11,706 nt of DNA from Candidatus Zhuqueibacterota bacterium 4484_219 (GTDB lineage: Bacteria > Zhuqueibacterota > JdFR-76 > 4484-219). Where the stretch lies: positions 1 through 11,706 of the forward strand of contig MZGM01000059.1 in NCBI GenBank assembly GCA_002085035.1, given 5' to 3'. Both the position numbers and the translations under genes were made by a program. Below, piece by piece: positions 1 through 7,227 of the stretch (position 1 is the first letter of the stretch; every line of letters begins with the position of its first letter). The notes under the pieces are model-generated. The model had not been told where the DNA came from and did no database searches. It worked only from the letters and a program-made list of their open reading frames with translations.

Positions 1-273
1 GCTGGAATAAAATTCCCGATAAAAAGCACTATTTTATTTTGGGAGTTTACCACCGAGCAGTTTTACAATCGGCCTGAACTAAGTTTCCGACAAAATTCTA
101 TGCGCTCATCGCAAGGTATTGTGTTTATCGGACCATTTAATACCATCGTAAACCTTTCTTGCGATGTAAATTTGTCCAAACCTACACCTACAACATTCTT
201 TTATCCCAAAAGATTAGCCAATTGGAAAATCTGGTTTGGAGTCACTAATTATGAAAATGGAAAAGAAAAGTAA
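1..273 (+). CDS. C-terminal end of an unidentified protein (partial)
   Basis: The frame starting at base 1 stays open for 90 codons and ends at TAA 271-273; its start lies before the window. The visible part is rich in aromatic and beta-prone residues (for example FIGPFNTIVNLSCDV and NWKIWFGVTNYENGKEK), with no recognisable motif and no membrane helix. An open stretch this long is unlikely by chance in AT-rich DNA. The end overlaps the start of the next gene by about 23 bases, so the two are probably co-transcribed and translationally coupled. I do not recognise the family. A beta-rich secreted or envelope protein would fit the neighbours, but that is only inference. Confidence 0.6.
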   Translation, partial: AGIKFPIKSTILFWEFTTEQFYNRPELSFRQNSMRSSQGIVFIGPFNTIVNLSCDVNLSKPTPTTFFYPKRLANWKIWFGVTNYENGKEK

Positions 274-925
274 AAAATTGAGGCTTTATTTCCAACTTAA
301 TTATGCGATTCTAATAGGACTATTGCCGATCTTCTGGATAGGAAATTCTTGGAAGACGTCTCAGGCAGCTCCGCAAAAAGAGCAGCATCAACTTACTGAT
401 TTAGAACTAGAACACGCAGCATCTAAACTACTAACTAAATCGCAAGCCTATTTTGAAAAAGGAGAGTACTGGAAGGCGGCCCAGGACATGATCCTGATTA
501 TGGATTATTATCCTGATTATAGTCGACTCGACGAAGTGATCTACACATTGGGCAATTGCCTCTTTCAAATGGAATTATTTAAAGCATCCGAAAAAATCTA
601 TAGATATTTGATACTAAATATACGTAACAGTTCCTTTGTTCCCTATGCTCTCTACGGTTTGGAACGAATTTACTATGAGACAAAACAATATGAACGTGCC
701 ATTGAATATTTTCATTTGTTACGCAAAAGATTTCCTAACATCACAGTTGATGAAGGAATATATTACTATGGCGGATTAAGTTATTTTTACTTAGAAGATT
801 ATGATAATGCTATTTTGATCCTTAGCGCTATTGATAATAAAAGCGAGTATTGGGGGTATGCCCTTTACACTCGCTCTTTGGCATACTTTAAAAAAAAAAT
901 ATCAATAATGCTATTGCAGACCTAA
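251..925 (+). CDS. Exported TPR protein, N-terminal part (gene broken at an A10 run)
   Basis: This is the first part of a TPR protein that continues in another frame at 898-1638. The ATG at 251 is preferred over TTG 236 because GGAG (238-241) sits 9 bases before it. The N-terminus reads as a Sec signal: basic MKMEKKSKK, a hydrophobic stretch at residues 18-33, and a probable cut after SQAA (residue 40). The rest is helical repeats typical of TPR or TolA-binding-type proteins (YFEKGEYWKAAQDMI, LGNCLFQMELFKASEKIYR, YYETKQYERAIEYF), so it is probably a periplasmic protein-protein interaction scaffold. The frame runs through ten A residues (890-899), after which the sequence stops looking like a TPR and ends 8 codons later. 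Reading one base back at the run continues the repeat directly. By length (462 residues when joined) and neighbours it resembles AglT/GltE-type TPR proteins, but this is inference. Confidence 0.75.
   Translation: MKMEKKSKKLRLYFQLNYAILIGLLPIFWIGNSWKTSQAAPQKEQHQLTDLELEHAASKLLTKSQAYFEKGEYWKAAQDMILIMDYYPDYSRLDEVIYTLGNCLFQMELFKASEKIYRYLILNIRNSSFVPYALYGLERIYYETKQYERAIEYFHLLRKRFPNITVDEGIYYYGGLSYFYLEDYDNAILILSAIDNKSEYWGYALYTRSLAYFKKKISIMLLQT
890..899 (+). other. A10 slippery tract at the frame change
   Basis: Ten consecutive A residues lie between TTT and TATC. In the upstream frame they contain an A_AAA_AAA heptamer (892-898), a form on which bacterial ribosomes can slip by -1, and runs of nine or more A are also known to make RNA polymerase slip. 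Moving back by one base at 898 gives AAT ATC AAT, which restores the TPR frame. I see no convincing downstream hairpin and no Shine-Dalgarno-like stimulator at the usual distance. A lost A through mutation or sequencing error explains the data equally well. Confidence 0.6.
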
Positions 926-1638
926 AAAATGTGGTTAAACTTCCTCGACTTTACAAGGCATGGTTTAAACTGCGCGAACGAGCTAAACTGGTTCTGGGAC
1001 TAACCTATTATGAAGTGAAAGAATACGATAGGGCAATTTATTATCTCAAGCAAGTTTCACCACAAAATGAGAATTATCCGAAGGCTTTGTTGGGATTGGG
1101 ATGGTGTTTTTTAAAATTAGAGCGCTATCAAGATGCAGTTTCTCCATTAGAAGAATTTCTTCAAAAATACCCCCAAAGCGAATTTGTCCCCGAGGTCTAT
1201 CTCTTGCTCGGCCAGTGCTATCTCAAAATTAGGCTCTATGATAAAGCTATCTCCTTCTTCAACAAAATCATGGCACTTTTCCCTAACGATTCAGAAACTG
1301 AGGACTGGATCAAGAAGATGAGCAAGAGGATTTCTCAATATCGAAAAGAGATTGAACAGCAACGGGCTGACTTATTAATATTGGAGTCAAAATTAATAGA
1401 AACTATTCATCTGCCCTCGAAAAAGTACTTACCGCGGTTTATGTTGAAAGAGTGTGAACTATTGCAAAAAAGGCGCACCCATCTATTAAAAAGCATTGAC
1501 GAAGAGCATAAGAACTGTGTGAAAATGATGCAAGAAATCGATTATCTAACCCGAGTTATGGAAAAGCGTAGCCGCGATTGGCGAAGCTATGCCCAATATG
1601 GAATTTCGCGCGCCCTTTTTCTCAAAGAACAGGAGTAA
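898..1638 (+). CDS. Exported TPR protein, C-terminal part (-1 frame continuation)
   Basis: This is the second part of the gene that begins at 251. In this frame the TPR array resumes exactly after the A10 run (NINNAIADLKNVVKLPRLYK, then LGLTYYEVKEYDRAIYYLKQ, LGWCFLKLERYQDAVSPLEE and LLGQCYLKIRLYDKAISFFN). A charged, probably coiled-coil tail follows from about 1300 (QYRKEIEQQRADLLILESKL). The only start codon near the beginning is GTG 931, which has no Shine-Dalgarno sequence before it and would cut a TPR in half, so independent translation is unlikely. The stop at 1636-1638 lies 21 bases before the start of the next TPR gene. A joined product of 462 residues would form if the A run were read as 11 bases or if ribosomes slipped by -1. 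Loss of this half, in cells making only the short product, would remove at least three TPRs. Confidence 0.7.
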   Translation, partial: NINNAIADLKNVVKLPRLYKAWFKLRERAKLVLGLTYYEVKEYDRAIYYLKQVSPQNENYPKALLGLGWCFLKLERYQDAVSPLEEFLQKYPQSEFVPEVYLLLGQCYLKIRLYDKAISFFNKIMALFPNDSETEDWIKKMSKRISQYRKEIEQQRADLLILESKLIETIHLPSKKYLPRFMLKECELLQKRRTHLLKSIDEEHKNCVKMMQEIDYLTRVMEKRSRDWRSYAQYGISRALFLKEQE

Positions 1639-1659
1639 AGCTTTTAAAGGAGTGTGGCT

Positions 1660-4545
1660 ATGGATGGCATCTACCAAAATTGGATCAAAATATTAGCTTT
1701 GTTTCTTTCCTTTAATTTTATTTCCTCTCACTATGCTTTCTCCCAAATTCAAAACCGCCTGAACAAGTTGGACGAAACTATTCAGCGCATGGAACTAAGT
1801 GTAAGGGAAATGACTGAAAAAGAGCTTGAATTTGCCATCGCTAAAAATGAAGAGCTTCTACAGCGATTTCCTGATAGCGAATTCACTCCTACTGTTCTCT
1901 TCCAATTATCTGAACTATATGTAAAAAAAGCCCGCCAGGATTTTGAAAAAGCTATGGAACAATATGAACAACAGCTGAAACAATACGACAAAGGCAGGCT
2001 AAAAATCGAACCAGTTATGCCACGGGTGAACTTCGGCGACGCTATTTCTACCCTTTATGAAATCCTGAATCGATATCCGAACATCAGCTTTAAAGATAGA
2101 GTACTTTACCGGATTGCATTATGCCATCATGAAGAAGGCAATGGCGAAAAAAGTAAACAATATTTTGAACGTTTGATATCCGAGGTGCCTGGCAGTCCAT
2201 TCGTAGCAGAAGCTTACTTTCGTATCGGCGAATATTATTTTGATCAGGGACAATATGAATCCGCCATTCGGTACTATTCTCACCTGGTAACTGAGGAAAT
2301 GTGGCACAATTCGTTTTTTGATATGGCCCTCTACAAATTGGGGTGGGCGAATTACAAGATCAACAAATATCCCGAAGCGATTAGTGCTTTCATGTATTTA
2401 CTAAAAGACATCCAGGTTTTGGAGCATCTGAAAACTCAAACCCTGAACCACAGTCCAACTGATTTGCGCCAAGAAGCTTTAGATTATATTGCCATCAGTT
2501 TCAGTGAATATGGGGGACCAGAAAGAGCCAAGCTCTTTCTCCAGGCTACCCCCGATAATCAGTTCACAGACGAGATCCTAAAACGGTTAGGTGAAGTTTA
2601 CCTCAAACAAGACCGTCTCGATGAAGCCGTGGAAACCTTTCGAGCATATCTCGGCCTTTTTCCTTTTGCCAAAGATGCACCCAAAATCCAGAAGAAAATC
2701 ATCGATGCCTATGAAAAACAATGGAATTTGATCGCCTCAAATAAGGCTCGATCCCAGCTGATCCGAAACTATGGACCTAATAGCCTCTGGTATCAGAAAG
2801 TGTCAGACCAAAACGCCAAGGCAGAGGCATTAAAATTAGTTAAAGATGCACTTTACAAAAGCGGTATCTACCATCAACTACAGGCACGTGAAGCCAATAA
2901 CGACCGCCAAGAATTACTGCTGGCTATCCAGAAATATCGACAGTTTTTAAAAGACTTTCCAGATGATGAGCGCGCGGATAAAATAAACTATTTCTTAGCC
3001 GAATGTCTTTATGCAATCGGTGATTATGAAACAGCAGCTCAGGAATACAAAAAAGTCGTATTTGATTACAAAAAAAGTAGCTATCAAGAGCAAGCAGCTT
3101 ACAATTGCATTCTTAGCTACGACAAGGCACTTCAACTGTGCAATTATTCTCGACCAGAGAAATTTTACTTACAACATTTTTACAACATGCCCGATTCCAT
3201 TGTAGTAGAAGCGGGAAATCCAGTAGTAAAAAACTTCATCCAGGCTTGTGAAGACTTTGTGACTTTGCTGCCTAAGAGCGATCACGTTACTGAAATCCTG
3301 ATGAAAGAGGCACAGATCTTCAACGATATTGATCGTTACGATTTAGCCAGAAAAATTTACCTAAAAATCATCACTGAGTACGCCAATTCTCCCTACGCAG
3401 GCAAAGCCATGATGATGATTGCTCAATCGTACTTCAACGAAGAAAACTATATTAAAGCAGAACAGTGGTATTCCACCGTGGTAAATACTTTACCTGACAC
3501 TGCTGCGCTGGTAAGAAAGGCTGAAGTAATGATGTCATCTTCTCGTTTCAAACTGGCCGAGAAATATCGTGACTCTGGTAATCATATCGAAGCAGCTAAA
3601 CAATTTGCTCTGGCTGCTATGCGATACCCCAAATCAAAAATAGCTGAAGCAGCACTGATAGAGGCCGCAAAGCAATTTGAGTACATGGGAGACACTACCA
3701 AAGCAGCCCAAGTCTATGAAAAATTTCTCGACCAATATCCTTACTCCAACCTGTTAGAAGAGGCGGTATTTACGGCCGCAAAGTACCGTGAAAGTGTACA
3801 TCAGTGGGACAAAGCGGCAAAGAATTATCTACGATTACGTTTTAAAAATTCACCTTTGCAAGCACAAGCTATTTTTGCTGCAGGGAAGTGTTACTACAAT
3901 CTAAAAGATTGGACCAAAGTGGTCAATATTTTCAACGAATATCTGGTACTGTGTAAAGACGACAACCGTTTTATCGAGGCATTGTCCTATATCGGTGAAG
4001 GCTATCTCGAACAAGGGCAAGAAAAGATTGCTCTGCAAACATTTCGGCAGTTACTAAACAAATTTAATTCCTCTACTAACCGGGAAGCTACCCTGTACTT
4101 TGCTGCCAAAGCTCAATTTATGATTGGCGAAATTTATTATCGAGAATATTCAAAAATCACTATTCAGCCCCCGTTAAAAACCACCTTCCAGCGCAAAAAA
4201 GAATCGCTAACAAAAGTAATAAAGAGCTACGCCAAAGCAGCAAAATATCGGGTAGCAGAATGGACAACAGCAGCTTCATTCCGCATCGGACAGGTATTCG
4301 AAGAGTTCGCCAACGCGTTGCTTACCTCCCCCATACCTGAAGGTTTAACGCCCGATGAATTAGTGGCTTATGAACTGCAAATCAAAGATATGGCTTTACC
4401 CTTCCAGAAAAAAGCTTTGGAAACTTACACTGCTAATGTTAACCGGGCAGAAAAAAATAACGTCAACAATATCTGGGTAAGCAAAAGCCGTGACCGCATT
4501 AGAATTCTCGGTAACTTGATCAACCAACATAAGCACAATCAGTAA
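1660..4545 (+). CDS. Large exported TPR-array protein (961 aa)
   Basis: This is a long periplasmic scaffold built almost entirely of TPRs. The ATG at 1660 is preferred over GTG 1654 because GGAG (1649-1652) lies 7 bases upstream. A signal peptide is visible (hydrophobic residues 9-22, likely cut after YAFS, residue 28). Repeats recur through the protein, for example AYFRIGEYYFDQGQYESAIR, ILKRLGEVYLKQDRLDEAVE, INYFLAECLYAIGDYETAAQ and AMMMIAQSYFNEENYIKAEQ. The last 100 or so residues differ: they carry SPIPEGLTPDELVAYE and then KALETYTANVNRAE, a tail I associate with TPR proteins encoded next to ExbB/ExbD motors in delta-proteobacteria and related phyla. It follows the first TPR gene after 21 bases and comes before the motor genes. 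A role as periplasmic or outer-membrane partner of the motor is inferred from position and domain type; no enzymatic motif is seen. Confidence 0.85.
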   Translation: MDGIYQNWIKILALFLSFNFISSHYAFSQIQNRLNKLDETIQRMELSVREMTEKELEFAIAKNEELLQRFPDSEFTPTVLFQLSELYVKKARQDFEKAMEQYEQQLKQYDKGRLKIEPVMPRVNFGDAISTLYEILNRYPNISFKDRVLYRIALCHHEEGNGEKSKQYFERLISEVPGSPFVAEAYFRIGEYYFDQGQYESAIRYYSHLVTEEMWHNSFFDMALYKLGWANYKINKYPEAISAFMYLLKDIQVLEHLKTQTLNHSPTDLRQEALDYIAISFSEYGGPERAKLFLQATPDNQFTDEILKRLGEVYLKQDRLDEAVETFRAYLGLFPFAKDAPKIQKKIIDAYEKQWNLIASNKARSQLIRNYGPNSLWYQKVSDQNAKAEALKLVKDALYKSGIYHQLQAREANNDRQELLLAIQKYRQFLKDFPDDERADKINYFLAECLYAIGDYETAAQEYKKVVFDYKKSSYQEQAAYNCILSYDKALQLCNYSRPEKFYLQHFYNMPDSIVVEAGNPVVKNFIQACEDFVTLLPKSDHVTEILMKEAQIFNDIDRYDLARKIYLKIITEYANSPYAGKAMMMIAQSYFNEENYIKAEQWYSTVVNTLPDTAALVRKAEVMMSSSRFKLAEKYRDSGNHIEAAKQFALAAMRYPKSKIAEAALIEAAKQFEYMGDTTKAAQVYEKFLDQYPYSNLLEEAVFTAAKYRESVHQWDKAAKNYLRLRFKNSPLQAQAIFAAGKCYYNLKDWTKVVNIFNEYLVLCKDDNRFIEALSYIGEGYLEQGQEKIALQTFRQLLNKFNSSTNREATLYFAAKAQFMIGEIYYREYSKITIQPPLKTTFQRKKESLTKVIKSYAKAAKYRVAEWTTAASFRIGQVFEEFANALLTSPIPEGLTPDELVAYELQIKDMALPFQKKALETYTANVNRAEKNNVNNIWVSKSRDRIRILGNLINQHKHNQ

Positions 4546-4578
4546 ACCCACAGACATAATCTTAATTAGGGTGTAGCA

Positions 4579-4923
4579 ATGAAGATAATGAGTTCTCTAA
4601 TCGTACTTTTCTTGCTAATTTCCGCAGGACAGTCTCCAGTTTTTTCTCAACAGAAAAAATCAAAGGCTTCAGTCAAATCTTCTCCACAGCAGGAAACCGG
4701 GAAACTTTCTCCTGAGTCGGTCAAAATCCTTCTTGACAAAATTGAAGTGCGGGGTTGGATTGAAAAACCGCAAATGGTTTACGTGGTGCCTGGAATAAAT
4801 CCTAAGATCGATGATATTGTTCTGGATCGATCTTTTTTAGATGAAATTATGAAACCAATTGACAAAAAGGATTTTGAAAGAAAAAAAATTGGCTATATCA
4901 AGGAAATGGCAATCCCCTGGTAA
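4579..4923 (+). CDS. Small exported protein of unknown function (114 aa)
   Basis: The ATG at 4579 follows AGGGTG at a short but usable distance. Residues 1-23 form a signal peptide (MKIMSSLIVLFLLISAG, likely cut after VFS before Gln24). A Lys/Ser/Gln-rich segment (residues 25-40) is probably disordered. The remaining 70 residues form a compact domain with GWIEKPQMVYVVPG (59-72), VLDRSFLDEI (81-90) and MKPIDKKDFERK. There is no cysteine after the signal, so it is not an obvious lipoprotein. It lies 33 bases after the large TPR gene and 48 bases before the ExbB-like gene. This suggests a periplasmic accessory of the motor. I cannot name the family. Confidence 0.7.
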   Translation: MKIMSSLIVLFLLISAGQSPVFSQQKKSKASVKSSPQQETGKLSPESVKILLDKIEVRGWIEKPQMVYVVPGINPKIDDIVLDRSFLDEIMKPIDKKDFERKKIGYIKEMAIPW

Positions 4924-4971
4924 CTGAATAAGAAATGAATTGAGAACCAATAAAAATAGGAGGTATTACTT

Positions 4972-5634
4972 TTGGAAGCAATCATATCTTTCTTTCAACG
5001 AGGCGGATTCTTTATGTATGCCATTTTAGTAATGGGAATTTTTGCACTGACGATAATAATCGAGCGGATGATAGTCCTGTTAGGTAAAAACCGTATCGAC
5101 ACCGCCGGTTTTGTTAATCAAGTAATTGGCTATATTCGTGATGGCAAGCCAGATAGAGCTCTGGAATTTTGTAACTATTCCAGAGCAGCCTTGCCGGAAA
5201 TTGTGCGTGCCGGTTTGGAGCAGGCTAACCGAACACCAGATGAAATACAAAATGCCATGGAAGTAAAGGCCATGTCGGTTATCCCTAAATTGGAAAAACG
5301 TACAGGATATCTTTCGATGACGGCAAATGTAGCCACACTATTAGGTCTTTTAGGAACTGTATGGGGATTAATTCAATCATTTCAGGCAGTAGCTCATGCA
5401 GATGCCGCTCAGAAGGCTGCCTTACTCTCAAGCGGTATCTCGGTAGCAATGAATACTACCGCTTTTGGATTAATAACTGCTATCCCCTGCATGATTGCCT
5501 ACGCTTTTTTGCACGAAAAAACCAACGAATTAATTGACGAAATCAATGAAAACGTTGCTCGCATCTACCAATATTTGGTACATCGCAGCAAAACAGTAGA
5601 AAGCACCCATGAATCTCCGAAAAACACTTGGTGA
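4972..5634 (+). CDS. ExbB/TolQ/MotA-family proton-channel subunit
   Basis: This is the inner-membrane channel protein of a proton-driven motor. It would form the pentameric ring around ExbD-type subunits, as known for ExbBD, TolQR and MotAB. The start is TTG 4972, well supported by AGGAGGT (4958-4964) 7 bases upstream. At 220 residues it has the family layout: helix 1 at about 13-35, a cytoplasmic segment, helix 2 at about 113-138 with the signature TLLGLLGTVWGLIQSF, and helix 3 at about 155-180 (MNTTAFGLITAIP). Thr122 and Thr163 match positions of polar, proton-path Thr residues in ExbB. Its end overlaps the first exbD-like gene by 26 bases. By context it resembles AglR of the Myxococcus gliding motor as much as ExbB or TolQ. 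The family is certain, the exact system is not. Confidence 0.92.
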   Translation: MEAIISFFQRGGFFMYAILVMGIFALTIIIERMIVLLGKNRIDTAGFVNQVIGYIRDGKPDRALEFCNYSRAALPEIVRAGLEQANRTPDEIQNAMEVKAMSVIPKLEKRTGYLSMTANVATLLGLLGTVWGLIQSFQAVAHADAAQKAALLSSGISVAMNTTAFGLITAIPCMIAYAFLHEKTNELIDEINENVARIYQYLVHRSKTVESTHESPKNTW

Positions 5635-6070
5635 AAGTAGACAACAGCAGGATACTGATATCAATATCACTCCAATTTTAAACATCTTTGTGATATTGAT
5701 TCCTTTTCTGCTGCTAACTGTCACCTTTGTAAAGATTGCAATAATTGAGTTTACGCTTCCAACCCTGGAAGGAGCTACGTCCGCAATATCGGAAACACAG
5801 GCTAAGGAACTGACTGTTTTGGTAGTGGCCATCGAGCCCTCGGGATTCGAGGTCAAGACTTCCCAGAAAACTTTTCCCAAAATCCGCCGCAAAAAAAATG
5901 AGTACAATTATGATGAATTAACAAAAAGGCTGAAATCAATCAAGAAAGACTTCCCAAAACTGGAAGATGTGATAATTTCTCCCGACAACGATGTTCAATA
6001 TCATATAATCATAAAAGTGATGGACGTTTGTCGGGAAGCAGGATTCCCTAATTTTTCAATTTCAGGGTAA
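5609..6070 (+). CDS. ExbD/TolR-family protein lacking the conserved Asp
   Basis: This is a 153-residue single-span stator subunit. The short N-terminus is followed by ITPILNIFVILIPFLL (residues 20-35), the only membrane helix, and then a periplasmic ExbD/TolR-like domain ending in IIIKVMDVCREAGFPNF, a typical family ending. The family normally has Asp in the helix (TPxxD), which carries protons; here Asn25 (codon AAC at 5681-5683) stands there. The gene starts inside the exbB-like gene (26-base overlap) with no clear Shine-Dalgarno sequence, so translational coupling is likely. A second, different ExbD follows 4 bases after its stop. With Asn25 it is probably a structural partner that pairs with the Asp-bearing paralogue. 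Family assignment is firm, function is inferred. Confidence 0.88.
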   Translation: MNLRKTLGESRQQQDTDINITPILNIFVILIPFLLLTVTFVKIAIIEFTLPTLEGATSAISETQAKELTVLVVAIEPSGFEVKTSQKTFPKIRRKKNEYNYDELTKRLKSIKKDFPKLEDVIISPDNDVQYHIIIKVMDVCREAGFPNFSISG

Positions 6071-6074
6071 TGTA

Positions 6075-6596
6075 ATGCTAAATCTTAATCAAAAAAGAAA
6101 TCAATACCAGATTGTCCCTAGACTACGACGAGACAGAAAAGCAACTTTTACCCTACGATTAACTTCTATGATCGACATGTTTACCATTCTGTTAGTATTC
6201 TTGTTAAAAAGCTATTCTACTGAAACTCAGATTATGTCGGTATCGCCAGATTTGCACTTACCAATCTCTACCGCAGAAAAACCTCCGACCACCAGCTCAG
6301 TTATTGTCGTTACCCCTGATTGGATTATTCTTGATGGCAAACCAATGTCATCTGTACAAAAAGCTATTAAATCTGACAAATTACTATTGAAGAATCTGTT
6401 CGAGGAATTACGTGCCAAACGTTTGATCGCAAAGCGAGTTTCAGGCCTGGATGCTCGTATAGCATTTCAGGGTAAAATTAATATCCAGGCCGATCGAGAT
6501 ATTCCTTTTGTAGTACTAAAAAAAGTGATGTATACTTGCGGACAAGTAGGCTATAACAATATGGCACTCGCAGTTAATACTTCCAACGAATTGTAA
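6075..6596 (+). CDS. Second ExbD/TolR-family protein, Asp retained
   Basis: This is a 173-residue stator subunit. A basic cytoplasmic N-terminus (residues 1-28) precedes LTSMIDMFTILLVFLL (29-44), where Asp34 occupies the proton-binding position. A periplasmic domain follows, ending VVLKKVMYTCGQVGYNNMAL, the usual ExbD ending. The motif TSMIDMFTILLVFLLK is of the type seen in paired ExbD proteins of gliding-type motors such as AglQ/AglS. The ATG at 6075 starts 4 bases after the previous stop. It and the Asn-bearing paralogue are about as different as separate subfamilies, so this is not a recent duplication. It probably supplies the working proton site of the motor. Confidence 0.9.
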   Translation: MLNLNQKRNQYQIVPRLRRDRKATFTLRLTSMIDMFTILLVFLLKSYSTETQIMSVSPDLHLPISTAEKPPTTSSVIVVTPDWIILDGKPMSSVQKAIKSDKLLLKNLFEELRAKRLIAKRVSGLDARIAFQGKINIQADRDIPFVVLKKVMYTCGQVGYNNMALAVNTSNEL

Positions 6597-6612
6597 AATA
6601 ATATAATAAAAA

Positions 6613-7227
6613 GTGGCAAAAAATCACCACATATTACGATTAACTATCGAAACCCCTGAGGGTGTTCAAGTTCGTCAACTTGATGTTCGGGGTAGTTTAA
6701 AAATCGGCTACGATCCTGGTAATGATATCCCTATAGAAGGGCGTGGTGTTCCTAAAAAATTTACACTGGTTACTGGCAATCGCAATTATTATCTACTCTG
6801 GCTCCAGAAAGACATGCAGGGCGAAATAGTGGCCGGAACCTCCCGATTGAAAATTCAAGATTTGATTACTCATGAACTACTGCGCCGTAAAAAGGGAATC
6901 TACTATCTCAAAATCACCCCTGATAAAGATAAATATGGTTGGATAACGTTAGGCCCAATAAAAGTCTCTTATCGGTTCAATGGAAAAGCTACGGTATTGC
7001 AACCAGTAACTCCTTATTGGAAACTTAGCCGTAGCTTGTTTCGGGCAATGTTTTCTGATATTACTTTCAAGATTATTTTTCTTGTGTTACTGGTGGTAGG
7101 GATAGCTTTTGGCTACAAAGTGAACACAATAAAAATTACAGAACCTCGCAGAATTAATCTTGAGCAACTTAGTCGACGTATGGCACGGTTCATAATACGC
7201 CCTCAACCTGCTAGCGGCGCTCAGTAA
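6613..7227 (+). CDS. FHA-like/TonB-type (AgmX-like) protein, N-terminal part
   Basis: This is the first part of a trans-envelope protein that continues at 7196-7888 in another frame. GTG 6613 is the only early start; there is no good Shine-Dalgarno sequence and the upstream exbD gene ends 16 bases before, so coupled translation is likely. Residues 5 to about 118 look like a degenerate FHA fold (GSLKIGYDPGNDIPIEG, then VPKKFTLV). The Arg, Ser and His that bind phosphothreonine in true FHA domains are not in place, so phosphopeptide binding is doubtful. One membrane helix follows at about 150-168 (IIFLVLLVVGIAFGY). The start of a periplasmic linker comes after it (RPQPASGA), ending at TAA 7225-7227. 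Because the C-terminal domain lies in the +1 frame directly after, this is very probably one interrupted gene of about 424 residues. Confidence 0.75.
   Translation: MAKNHHILRLTIETPEGVQVRQLDVRGSLKIGYDPGNDIPIEGRGVPKKFTLVTGNRNYYLLWLQKDMQGEIVAGTSRLKIQDLITHELLRRKKGIYYLKITPDKDKYGWITLGPIKVSYRFNGKATVLQPVTPYWKLSRSLFRAMFSDITFKIIFLVLLVVGIAFGYKVNTIKITEPRRINLEQLSRRMARFIIRPQPASGAQ

Noticed and set aside
931..1638. Independent second TPR gene starting at GTG 931
   Set aside because: No Shine-Dalgarno sequence, and the start would cut a TPR motif that is complete when joined to the preceding reading frame across the A10 run.
5530..5907. Open frame of 125 codons on the - strand across the exbB/exbD1 junction
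   Set aside because: Both genes on the + strand are certain family members; this is an antisense shadow with no supporting start signal.
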